10,308 nucleotides of DNA from CAZWXH01 sp964637725 (GCA_964637725.1 CAZWXH010000064.1:1-10308); one strand, 5' to 3'; shown: positions 1-6,405, numbered from the stretch's first letter. Translations and numbers: made by a program. Notes: generated by a model not told the origin, from the letters alone.

Positions 1-527
1 CAACTGATGGTATTCGTAACTTCGCTAATATTCCTACTGAAGAAATCTTTACAACACCTCATCGCTTTAAGGTAGATGGTATTGTTTATAGTTCTTTACC
101 ACTGAATTATAATGGAAGTCTTATTGATGATTTCTCAATATCTTTCCAAAATGGAAAAATTATTGATTATACTGCTAAAAAAGGCTATGAAGCATTAAAG
201 AGTATTATCGATACTGATGAAGGTAGTCATTATTTAGGAGAATTAGCATTGGTTCCTTATGACTCACCCATTCAAAATATGAAAGTCTTATTTTATAATA
301 CATTATTTGATGAAAATGTAGCTTGTCATTTAGCTATTGGAAAAGGTTTTGCTGAATGTATACAAAACGGTCTTTCATCAACGAAAGAAGAAATGTTAGA
401 AAAAGGTGTCAATGATTCATTGACACATATAGATTTTATGTTTGGAACAAATGATTTATCAATTGTTGCAACATTAAAAGATGGTTCAACTTTACCAATA
501 TTTAAAGATGGAAACTTTGTATTTTAA
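1..527 (+). CDS. M29-family metallo-aminopeptidase, C-terminal part (5' truncated)
   Basis: The reading frame is open from the left edge (first full codon at 3) to TAA at 525-527, so the N-terminal half or more lies outside the window. The visible 174 residues match the C-terminal half of the M29 (AmpS/PepS/AmpT) aminopeptidases, which use two metal ions to remove N-terminal amino acids from cytoplasmic peptides. Seen in order: NIPTEEIFTTP (metal-binding Glu), LGELALVP (second Glu), FYNTLFDENVACHLAIG (His ligand) and HIDFM (His and Asp ligands). All five expected metal ligands are therefore present. One oddity: the position seven residues after the CHLAIG histidine, where I recall a conserved catalytic Tyr in this family, is Phe here (KGF). 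No terminator is visible after the stop; the prfC promoter begins three bases later. Family assignment is firm; exact substrate preference cannot be read from the sequence. Confidence 0.93.
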   Translation, partial: TDGIRNFANIPTEEIFTTPHRFKVDGIVYSSLPLNYNGSLIDDFSISFQNGKIIDYTAKKGYEALKSIIDTDEGSHYLGELALVPYDSPIQNMKVLFYNTLFDENVACHLAIGKGFAECIQNGLSSTKEEMLEKGVNDSLTHIDFMFGTNDLSIVATLKDGSTLPIFKDGNFVF

Positions 528-529
528 AA

Positions 530-558
530 TTGACAAAGAATAGAAATTTCATTATTAT
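530..558 (+). promoter_or_regulatory. Sigma-A promoter of prfC
   Basis: TTGACA at 530-535, a 17-base spacer and TATTAT at 553-558 make a near-perfect housekeeping promoter. The expected start point is near 565, giving a leader of about 24 bases that contains the AAAGGAGG ribosome binding site (575-582) for prfC. The -35 box begins two bases after the upstream stop codon. Confidence 0.85.
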
Positions 559-588
559 ATTACCTATGTAAGTTAAAGGAGGTTCGAT

Positions 589-2178
589 ATGTCAGAATTT
601 ATTGAACAAGTTAAAAAACGTAGAACATTTGCGATTATTTCGCATCCCGATGCAGGGAAAACAACTTTAACAGAAAAGTTCCTCCTTTATGGTGGAGCAA
701 TCCAGGAAGCTGGAATGGTTAAAGGAAAAAGACAATCAAAACATGCAGTCAGTGACTGGATGGAAATTGAAAAACAAAGAGGGATTTCAGTTACATCATC
801 TGTATTACAATTTAATTATGATGATTTTTGTATTAATATATTAGATACACCAGGCCATCAAGATTTCTCTGAAGATACTTATCGTACTTTGATGGCTGCT
901 GATAGTGCAGTTATGGTTATCGATGGTTCTAAAGGAGTTGAAGCACAAACAAGAAAATTATTTAAAGTTTGTGCAATGCGTCATATTCCTATTTTTACAT
1001 TTATTAATAAAATGGATAGAGAAGCCAAAGATCCCTATGAATTAATGGAAGAAATCGAACGTGAACTCGGCGTAGAAACATGTGCTGTTAACTGGCCAAT
1101 AGGTTGTGGGAAAGAATTCAAAGGTGTGTATGAAAGACACACTCATGAAGTCATTCGTTTTCAATCAGTATTAGCAGGAAAAAAAGAAGTGGATTCAAAA
1201 ACATGTGATGCCAGTGATATTATGTTAAAAGATGAATTTGGTGAAACATTATATCAACAATTACAAGATGATATTGAGTTACTAGATGGAGCAGGGGCAG
1301 AGTTTGATATGGAACGTGTTTCTAAAGGAGAACTCTCACCAGTATGTTTTGGTTCTGCTTTAACAAATTTTGGAGTTGAACCATTTCTAAGACATTTCTT
1401 AAAAATGACTTCATCACCATCACCAAGAAATTCAATAGAAGGTATCGTTGATCCTTTATCAGAAGATTTTAGTGGTTTTGTATTTAAGATTCAAGCTAAT
1501 ATGAATAAAGCTCATCGTGATAGAATGGCATTTATTAGAATATGTTCTGGGAAGTTTGAAAAAGGAATGGAAGTTTTCCATTATCAAGGTAATAAGAAAA
1601 TCAAATTAACCCAATCAAAACAAATAATGGCGGAAAGTCGTGAAGAAGTAGAAGAAGCTTATTCAGGAGATATTATAGGAGTATTCGATCCAGGGATTTT
1701 CTCTATTGGTGATACTCTATGTACTGCTAAAAAGAAGTTTGCATATGAAGGGATTCCAACATTCGCGCCAGAACACTTCTCTTTAATTAGAAACAAGGAT
1801 ACAATGAAACGTAAGCAATTTGTCAAAGGTGTTGAACAAATTGCTCAAGAAGGAGCTATCCAAATATTTACTGATTTAGGTGGTGGTATGGAAGAAATCA
1901 TAGTTGGGGTGGTTGGGGTACTTCAATTTGAAGTCTTAACATATCGATTAAAGAATGAATATAATGTAGATATAATCAGTACACCTCTTCCTTATCAATA
2001 TATTAGATGGATAATGAATAAAGATGTTGATTTAAAAACATTGAATATTTCTTCAGATACTAAAAAAGTACAAGACCTCAAAGGGCAAACATTATTACTA
2101 TTTAGTAATGAATGGGGAGTTCGTTGGGCAACTGAAAAAAACACTGGTTTAGAACTTGCAGAATTTTCAAATAATTAA
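589..2178 (+). CDS. prfC: Peptide chain release factor 3 (RF3)
   Basis: RF3 is a translational GTPase that recycles RF1/RF2 from the ribosome after peptide release. At 529 residues the protein has the usual family length. G1 is SHPDAGKTT (18-26), the switch region is RGISVTSS (64-71), G3 is DTPGHQDF (86-93), G4 is NKMD (140-143) and the G5-like region is the GSALTNFG segment. Domain II, with RDRMAFIRICSGKF, and the RF3-specific C-terminal domain follow. The RGIS and DTPGHQDFSEDTYR motifs distinguish RF3 from EF-G and from the tetracycline-resistance TetM proteins. Start: ATG at 589 with AAAGGAGG (575-582) six bases upstream. It has its own promoter and a terminator after the stop, so it appears monocistronic. 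No key residue is missing. Confidence 0.97.
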   Translation: MSEFIEQVKKRRTFAIISHPDAGKTTLTEKFLLYGGAIQEAGMVKGKRQSKHAVSDWMEIEKQRGISVTSSVLQFNYDDFCINILDTPGHQDFSEDTYRTLMAADSAVMVIDGSKGVEAQTRKLFKVCAMRHIPIFTFINKMDREAKDPYELMEEIERELGVETCAVNWPIGCGKEFKGVYERHTHEVIRFQSVLAGKKEVDSKTCDASDIMLKDEFGETLYQQLQDDIELLDGAGAEFDMERVSKGELSPVCFGSALTNFGVEPFLRHFLKMTSSPSPRNSIEGIVDPLSEDFSGFVFKIQANMNKAHRDRMAFIRICSGKFEKGMEVFHYQGNKKIKLTQSKQIMAESREEVEEAYSGDIIGVFDPGIFSIGDTLCTAKKKFAYEGIPTFAPEHFSLIRNKDTMKRKQFVKGVEQIAQEGAIQIFTDLGGGMEEIIVGVVGVLQFEVLTYRLKNEYNVDIISTPLPYQYIRWIMNKDVDLKTLNISSDTKKVQDLKGQTLLLFSNEWGVRWATEKNTGLELAEFSNN

Positions 2179-2189
2179 AAAATATTTTC

Positions 2190-2212
2190 AGAGGGGTAAA
2201 ACCCTCTTTTCT
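2190..2212 (+). terminator. Intrinsic terminator of prfC
   Basis: AGAGGG (2190-2195) pairs with CCCTCT (2202-2207) around a GTAAAA loop and is followed by TTTCTT. It sits 12 bases after the prfC stop codon. Confidence 0.85.
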
Positions 2213-2235
2213 TATTGATAGGCAAGGATAATCAC

Positions 2236-2265
2236 GAAATCAATCCCATTTTATGGGCGATTTTT
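2236..2265 (+). other. Second hairpin with T tract in the prfC downstream region
   Basis: CCCAT (2245-2249) pairs with ATGGG (2253-2257) over a TTT loop. Below an AAT/C internal loop, GAAATC (2236-2241) pairs with GATTTT (2259-2264), one pair being a G-U wobble. The run TTTTT covers 2261-2265. It could be a back-up terminator behind 2190-2212 or a remnant structure. It lies upstream of the next promoter, so it is probably not part of the next gene's leader. Confidence 0.4.
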
Positions 2266-2279
2266 CACTTTTCAAGAAC

Positions 2280-2308
2280 TTCCCACCCGTTAAAAAACAT
2301 GCTACAAT
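2280..2308 (+). promoter_or_regulatory. Probable extended -10 promoter of the 78-residue gene
   Basis: TTCCCA (2280-2285, 4 of 6 matches to TTGACA), a 17-base spacer and TACAAT (2303-2308) preceded by TGC form an extended -10 promoter. The predicted start point, about 2314-2316, falls inside the ribosome binding site AAGGAGGTG (2313-2321), so the 5' leader would be extremely short. Confidence 0.55.
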
Positions 2309-2328
2309 GAATAAGGAGGTGTCACTTT

Positions 2329-2565
2329 ATGGCTAATGAAGGTAAACGTTGTTATTGTCGATGCATAGAAGACATGTCGATGATTATTGGCAAAAATGAA
2401 GTTACTGTTTTTGCGTTTAAAAAAGTTTATCCATGTATGATTAGAACGAGTGACACAGAAGCAAACTACTATAAAATATATGGAGAAGAGTTTGCATTAA
2501 GTTGTAGTGAAGAAGAATTTAGAGAATATTTTCGTTTGATTCATAATAAAAACAATTCAATATAA
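2329..2565 (+). CDS. Small hypothetical protein, cysteine-containing (78 aa)
   Basis: I do not recognise this protein. It is probably a real gene: ATG at 2329 follows AAGGAGGTG at 2313-2321 with good spacing, a TGC-TACAAT promoter-like element lies upstream, and codon use resembles its neighbours. The 78 residues have no signal peptide or membrane segment. Five cysteines occur at positions 8, 10, 12, 36 and 59; the first three form a C-x-C-x-C cluster in the basic N-terminus (KRCYCRC). The C-terminal half is rich in Glu, Tyr and Phe (EEEFREYF) and probably helical. The cysteine cluster could bind a metal or form disulfides, but nothing here proves that. It ends 64 bases before the start chosen for the P-type ATPase homologue. 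A shared role is possible but unsupported, because a separate promoter may lie between them. Confidence 0.75.
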   Translation: MANEGKRCYCRCIEDMSMIIGKNEVTVFAFKKVYPCMIRTSDTEANYYKIYGEEFALSCSEEEFREYFRLIHNKNNSI

Positions 2566-2577
2566 TTAAGGAAATAT

Positions 2578-2605
2578 TTGTTTTTTAGACAAAGTATGAT
2601 ATGAT
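2578..2605 (+). promoter_or_regulatory. Possible extended -10 promoter of the ATPase-like gene
   Basis: TTGTTT (2578-2583), a 16-base spacer and TATGAT (2600-2605) preceded by TGA. The -35 is weak and the extended -10 is good. If used, transcription starts near 2611-2613, downstream of the ATG at 2606, which would rule that ATG out as the start codon. Confidence 0.45.
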
Positions 2606-2629
2606 ATGCAGATAGAAAGGGTGATAACC

Positions 2630-4576
2630 TTGGATAAATTAACAATAGAAATATCGAATATCCACTCCGATGAAGAGTTAAATAATCTCACTTTATTTTT
2701 AAATGAACATGAACAAGTTTCCCATTTAAAAATATATAAAAACACAATTACATTTAACTGTATTGATATGGAAGTCTTAGTGACTTCTCTATATCAAATA
2801 AATAAAGAAATAAAAGTTCAACAAGTTGTTGATGGTAAAAAAAGAGAATATGATTTTGTTCAAAACAAAGAAACTAAATGTTATTTTATGTTTAAGAATC
2901 TCTTAACAGAAGATGATATTCATACTTTTGTAAAACAAATTGAGAATAATTCTCATTACAAAGATATTCATTATGATACAAAGAATGAACTACTTATTTT
3001 AACATCTGATCAAAGAGATACATTAAGTTCTCTTAGAAATGAACTCTTTAAGATTAATCCTTCAATAGAAATACTTGAACATAATAGACCTATTCGTTCT
3101 GAAGATGTCTTTAATCAAAAGTATTTAAAAACATATGCCAGAATAGCAATATTTGTTGTGGCAATTGCTTTAGCGTTTATCTTTTCTAAAGATCATAGTG
3201 TCTTAGCACCAGTATGTTGGGGTGTTGCAGTTATTCTGATATCAGAAAATTTATTTGTTAATGCTTTTAAGAAAGTGAGACAAAAAAGAATTTTAGATGA
3301 AGATGTTTTGGTTGCCTTTGCCTTTATTATTACCATTGCAACAGGTTATGCTTTTGAAACAGCAATCGCATCAATTCTTTATCAACTTGCTGCTCCACTA
3401 TTAAATAAAGTATTAGAACGTTCACTTTATAAAATAGATAAAGCGGTTGAAATGCCAGAAACCGGATATATCCTTAGAGATGGTGAAGAAGAACTTGTTT
3501 CATTATATGAATTTAAAGTTGGAGATACTTTAATTGTGCAACCTGGTGATACTATTCATATGCCAGGAACTGTTTTAAAAGGACCTTCTTTAGTCAATAC
3601 TTATTCTCATACAAGTACTTATGAAGAAGTGAAAGTAAAAAAAGGTAGTCAAGTTCATAGTGGTTATATTAATGTTGGAAAGAAACCAATTTATATAAAG
3701 ATCAACAAAGCATATGATAGTTCTAATTTTATGAAATTAATGGATGTTGCAAGTGTTGCACCAGTCTATGAATCTAAGATAGAAAAGTATACGAAGATCT
3801 TATCTAAGTACTATACACCTTTCGTTGCATTGGCAGGGATTGTCATCGCAATATTTGCGACTGTTATCAATGTTGAAGAATATTCTCAATATGCTCATGT
3901 GGGAGCTGTTTGTTTGGTTTTATCAGGAGCATTATCAAGTAGTCAATCAACATCACTTGGTATATTAGCAGGCTTTGCGAAAGCTTTTAAAAGTGGAATT
4001 GTTGTTGAATCATCAATTGGACTTGATTCAATTAATGCCACACAAACAATTGTCTATGATCGTTTTGATGGACAAGAAGTCACAGATGAAGAGTTAGAAT
4101 TATTTAAGAAACTCTCTCGTATTGGAAGAACTTTGGTTATCTTTAATGATGGTCCAGTTGCTTTAGAAAATGATCAATATACTATCTTTAATGATTTAAC
4201 AGTTAAAGAAAAACTTCAAAAGATGGATTCATTAATTGGACCTATAGTTTATATAGGTGATAGTTTTAAAGATATTGCTTTACTACAAAAGAGCTTTGTA
4301 GGGATCTCTAGAGGAGGTCTGGCAGATGCAAAAGTTGTTGAGAACAGTGATATTGTATTAATTGATGCTGATTTAAATAAAGTCTATGAAACATTCTTGA
4401 TTGCAAGAAAAATGCGTAGTCAAGCTATTGTAAATAGTGTTTTTACCATTTTTATGAAGATCGCATTATTGATTACTATTACTTCATTTACTGCCTTACC
4501 AATCTGGGTAGCAATATTAATAGAAATGATTGTAAGCGCAAGCGTTATGTACAATTCAACACGTATATTAGAGTAG
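2630..4576 (+). CDS. Degenerate P1B-type (heavy-metal) ATPase homologue, probably catalytically inactive
   Basis: TTG at 2630 is the preferred start because AAAGGGTG (2616-2623) lies just upstream. The in-frame ATG at 2606 has no ribosome binding site and abuts a -10 box. From TTG the protein is 648 residues. Residues 1 to about 160 look like two ferredoxin-fold, HMA-like domains without CxxC. Membrane segments lie near 170-187, 191-210, 226-242 and 243-258, two more flank residue 425, and a C-terminal pair lies near 595-640: the P1B layout. The actuator-domain fold (VGDTLIVQPGDTI) is present. TGES is replaced by TSTY (328-331), CPC by GAL (433-435), DKTGT by DRFDG (477-481) and GDGxND by GDSFKD (543-548). 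Only 67 residues separate D477 from D544, against about 190 in CopA and ZntA, so nearly the whole nucleotide-binding domain, with its HP motif, is missing. ATP-driven transport is therefore unlikely. The intact frame argues for a retained function, which I cannot name. Confidence 0.85.
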   Translation: MDKLTIEISNIHSDEELNNLTLFLNEHEQVSHLKIYKNTITFNCIDMEVLVTSLYQINKEIKVQQVVDGKKREYDFVQNKETKCYFMFKNLLTEDDIHTFVKQIENNSHYKDIHYDTKNELLILTSDQRDTLSSLRNELFKINPSIEILEHNRPIRSEDVFNQKYLKTYARIAIFVVAIALAFIFSKDHSVLAPVCWGVAVILISENLFVNAFKKVRQKRILDEDVLVAFAFIITIATGYAFETAIASILYQLAAPLLNKVLERSLYKIDKAVEMPETGYILRDGEEELVSLYEFKVGDTLIVQPGDTIHMPGTVLKGPSLVNTYSHTSTYEEVKVKKGSQVHSGYINVGKKPIYIKINKAYDSSNFMKLMDVASVAPVYESKIEKYTKILSKYYTPFVALAGIVIAIFATVINVEEYSQYAHVGAVCLVLSGALSSSQSTSLGILAGFAKAFKSGIVVESSIGLDSINATQTIVYDRFDGQEVTDEELELFKKLSRIGRTLVIFNDGPVALENDQYTIFNDLTVKEKLQKMDSLIGPIVYIGDSFKDIALLQKSFVGISRGGLADAKVVENSDIVLIDADLNKVYETFLIARKMRSQAIVNSVFTIFMKIALLITITSFTALPIWVAILIEMIVSASVMYNSTRILE

Positions 4577-4596
4577 ATGCTTTCTACTCTTTTCTT
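4570..4596 (+). terminator. Intrinsic terminator of the ATPase-like gene, overlapping its stop codon
   Basis: AGAGTAGA (4570-4577) pairs perfectly with TCTACTCT (4583-4590) over the loop TGCTT, followed by TTTCTT. The TAG stop codon (4574-4576) is inside the left arm. It lies 18 bases before the next start codon. I see no clear promoter between it and the pseudouridine synthase, so that gene may depend on read-through or on a promoter inside the ATPase-like gene. Confidence 0.85.
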
Positions 4597-4614
4597 AAAT
4601 CTTAAGGAGGTATT

Positions 4615-5454
4615 ATGAAATATACAGTGACTCAAGATTCGACATTAATGGATTTTCTATTAATATCGACAAATAAAAAAAGAAACGATATTAAAACTTT
4701 ATTAAAGTATGAAAATATTCAAGTAGATGGTCATATTGAAACTCATTATGCATATCCTTTACAAGTAGGACAGATTGTTGAAATAGGACAAAAGAAAAAC
4801 AATTCTTTAATTGATATTATTTATGAAGATAAAGAAATGATTGTGATTAATAAACCTTGTGGTTTATTAAGTGAACAAACCCAAAACGTTAAAGAAAAAA
4901 CAGCTTTTTATATGGTTAAAGAGTATTTATCAAAGAAAAAAGAAGATGTCTTTCTAGTTCATCGCCTTGATCAATACACATCAGGTGTATTGATGTTTGT
5001 AAAGAATAAGAAGTTATATGACTTACTTACTCATGATTGGAATCATTATGTTAAAGTACGAGGTTATATTGCGATTATTGAAGGAACAATGAACAAATCA
5101 AAAGGAACAATTGATAATTATCTTACTGAATCAAAAGGACAAGAAGTCTTTATAACGAGTAAAGATAAAGGGAAACGAGCAATTACACATTATCATCAGA
5201 TCAAAAGTAATAAACGTTTCAGTATGTTAGAAGTTTATTTAGATACAGGAAGAAAGAATCAAATTCGTGTCCATTTATCATCAACGCATCATCCTATTGT
5301 CGGTGATGATAAGTATGGTGCAAAAAGTAATCCTTTAAAAAGATTAGGACTTCATGCTCATGAATTGATGCTTATTCATCCCATCACCCATGCTGAAAAA
5401 CGCTTTGTATGTAAAACACCAGAGAGTTTTGATAAACTTTTCATAAAGTGTTGA
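4615..5454 (+). CDS. RluA-family rRNA/tRNA pseudouridine synthase
   Basis: This enzyme isomerises specific uridines in structured RNA to pseudouridine. The 279-residue protein starts with an S4-like RNA-binding domain (about 10-60, with NIQVDG). The catalytic domain follows: IIYEDKEMIVINKPCG (motif I), HRLDQYTSG with catalytic Asp119 (motif II, the RluA-family signature HRLDxxTSG), the GYIAIIEG strand, GRKNQIRVHL (motif III) and GDDKYG near the C-terminus. The length and domain order match RluC/RluD-type enzymes. Which uridine it modifies cannot be decided from sequence alone, so no gene symbol is given. Start: ATG at 4615 with TAAGGAGGT (4603-4611). Its TGA stop lies inside the -35 box of the infC promoter. 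Confidence 0.93.
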   Translation: MKYTVTQDSTLMDFLLISTNKKRNDIKTLLKYENIQVDGHIETHYAYPLQVGQIVEIGQKKNNSLIDIIYEDKEMIVINKPCGLLSEQTQNVKEKTAFYMVKEYLSKKKEDVFLVHRLDQYTSGVLMFVKNKKLYDLLTHDWNHYVKVRGYIAIIEGTMNKSKGTIDNYLTESKGQEVFITSKDKGKRAITHYHQIKSNKRFSMLEVYLDTGRKNQIRVHLSSTHHPIVGDDKYGAKSNPLKRLGLHAHELMLIHPITHAEKRFVCKTPESFDKLFIKC

Positions 5455-5479
5455 CATAGTTTAGAAAATAAAGTATTAT
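5451..5479 (+). promoter_or_regulatory. Sigma-A promoter of the infC-rpmI-rplT operon
   Basis: TTGACA (5451-5456), a 17-base spacer and TATTAT (5474-5479) are identical in both boxes and spacing to the prfC promoter. The -35 box contains the stop codon of the upstream gene. Transcription should begin near 5486, giving an untranslated leader of about 155 bases. Confidence 0.9.
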
Positions 5480-5504
5480 GATACAGTAAATAAAAAGTAG
5501 TGGA

Positions 5505-5608
5505 AAGAAGAAGTACCTGCTTCTCGCCCGAACGAGTGTATTGTTGGGCCAACGTCACTAAGATAACTATCTTAATGTCAACGTGGGTACTTTATGTACT
5601 CACTTTTT
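5505..5608 (+). promoter_or_regulatory. Ribosomal protein L20 leader (autoregulatory RNA of infC-rpmI-rplT)
   Basis: The region between the operon promoter and infC folds into two competing forms. In one, AAGTACC (5511-5517) pairs with GGTACTT (5586-5592), enclosing local hairpins: GCCC-g-AAC (5526-5533) with GTTGGGC (5543-5549), and TAAGATA (5559-5565) with TATCTTA (5568-5574). In the other, the same GGTAC is used in a terminator (5583-5608). In Bacillota, L20 binds a leader that mimics its 23S rRNA site and promotes premature termination of infC-rpmI-rplT; the position and architecture here fit that known class (Rfam L20_leader). Binding by L20 is inferred from context and was not tested with a covariance model. 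Confidence 0.78.
5583..5608 (+). terminator. Regulated terminator at the end of the L20 leader
   Basis: GTGGGTAC (5583-5590) pairs with GTACTCAC (5596-5603), one pair being a G-U wobble, over the loop TTTAT, followed by TTTTT (5604-5608). It lies 33 bases before the infC start and shares bases 5586-5590 with the antiterminator stem, so it works as the off state of an attenuator. Confidence 0.85.
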
Positions 5609-5626
5609 GTTTGTACTACATATTTA

Positions 5627-5644
5627 TAGGAGGTGTCTATTATT
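5627..5644 (+). promoter_or_regulatory. infC ribosome binding site and non-canonical ATT start
   Basis: TAGGAGGTG (5627-5635) is the ribosome binding site. The in-frame GTG at 5633-5635 is part of that element and cannot be the start. The next in-frame codons after TCT are ATT (5639-5641) and ATT (5642-5644); the second has the better spacing and gives an MSK N-terminus. AUU initiation is a known feature of infC in many bacteria. Confidence 0.75.
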
Positions 5645-6175
5645 AGCAAATATAGCCAACAAATTACAAATGAAGACTTGGTTAATGAAAAAATTCGTTT
5701 TAAAGAAGTTTTAGTTATTGATCAAAACGGTGATCAATTAGGGACATTATCACGAAATGAAGCGTTAAGTAAAGCATATGAAGTGGAACTTGATTTAGTG
5801 TGTGTGGCGCCAAAAGCGCAAACGCCAGTATGTCGTATTATGGACTATGGAAAATATCGTTTTGAACAACAAAAGAAACAAAAAGAAATGAAAAAGAATT
5901 CCAAGGTCGTTTCTTTAAAAGAAACACAACTTTCACCAACAATTGATATTCATGACAAAAACGTCAAATTAAAAAGAACTATCAAAATGTTAGAAGATGG
6001 TGACAAAGTAAAAGTTGTTGTTCGTTTTAGAGGAAGACAATTAGCTCATATTGATATTGGTCAAAAAATTCTTAGAGATTTTGTAGCAGAATGCGAAGAA
6101 GTATGTATCGTAGAAAAACCTGCCAAAATGGAAGGAAGATCATTAATTGCTATTCTAGCACCAAAAAAGAAATAA
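5642..6175 (+). CDS. infC: Translation initiation factor IF-3
   Basis: IF-3 binds the 30S subunit, prevents premature 50S joining and checks the start codon and initiator tRNA. The protein has about 177 residues, the usual family length. The N-terminal domain contains NEKIRFKEVLVIDQNGDQLG and the IF-3 signature around RIMDYGKYRFEQQKK. A lysine-rich linker leads to the C-terminal domain with VKVVVRFRGRQLAHIDIGQ and the closing GRSLIAILAPKKK. The start is taken as ATT at 5642 (5639 is the alternative), because the upstream GTG lies in the ribosome binding site. AUU starts are discriminated against by IF-3 itself, which gives autogenous control in E. coli; the same is inferred here. It is the first gene of infC-rpmI-rplT, 16 bases before rpmI, and is also controlled by the leader attenuator. 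Confidence 0.96.
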   Translation: MSKYSQQITNEDLVNEKIRFKEVLVIDQNGDQLGTLSRNEALSKAYEVELDLVCVAPKAQTPVCRIMDYGKYRFEQQKKQKEMKKNSKVVSLKETQLSPTIDIHDKNVKLKRTIKMLEDGDKVKVVVRFRGRQLAHIDIGQKILRDFVAECEEVCIVEKPAKMEGRSLIAILAPKKK

Positions 6176-6191
6176 ACAGGAGGACAGATTT

Positions 6192-6386
6192 ATGCCAAAA
6201 ATGAAATCACATAGTGGACTTAAGAAACGTTTAAAAAGAACAGGATCAGGGAAAATGAAACGTGGTCATGCGTATGTTTCACATTTATCTCATAACAAAA
6301 CTCATAAACAAAAGAAACATTTAGCAAAAGCAACTTTAGTGCACCCATCAGATATGAAGAGAATCAAATCTAGATTACAAGGGTAA
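6192..6386 (+). CDS. rpmI: 50S ribosomal protein L35
   Basis: This is a small, very basic 64-residue protein of the large ribosomal subunit. It opens with MPKMKSHSGLKKR, the characteristic L35 N-terminus, followed by TGSGKMKR and a lysine/histidine-rich middle. Length and composition match the family. Start: ATG at 6192 with AGGAGG at 6178-6183. It is the second gene of the conserved infC-rpmI-rplT operon, 19 bases before rplT. Confidence 0.97.
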   Translation: MPKMKSHSGLKKRLKRTGSGKMKRGHAYVSHLSHNKTHKQKKHLAKATLVHPSDMKRIKSRLQG

Positions 6387-6405
6387 TAAATAGGAGGAAA
6401 TAAAC

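Noticed and set aside
4530..4555. TTGTAA and TACAAT as a promoter for the pseudouridine synthase gene
   Set aside because: The spacer is only 14 bases and the boxes lie within the coding region of the ATPase-like gene, upstream of a strong terminator.
4420..4635. Reverse-strand open frame of 71 codons
   Set aside because: It is antisense to the C-terminal membrane region of the ATPase-like gene and crosses its terminator. It has no ribosome binding site and no recognisable protein.
5376..5558. Reverse-strand open frame of 60 codons
   Set aside because: It lies opposite the end of the pseudouridine synthase gene, the infC promoter and the L20 leader, which explain this sequence better.
5559..5574. 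TAAGATA-AC-TATCTTA palindrome as a protein operator
   Set aside because: It lies inside the transcribed leader and is better explained as an RNA hairpin of the L20 attenuator.
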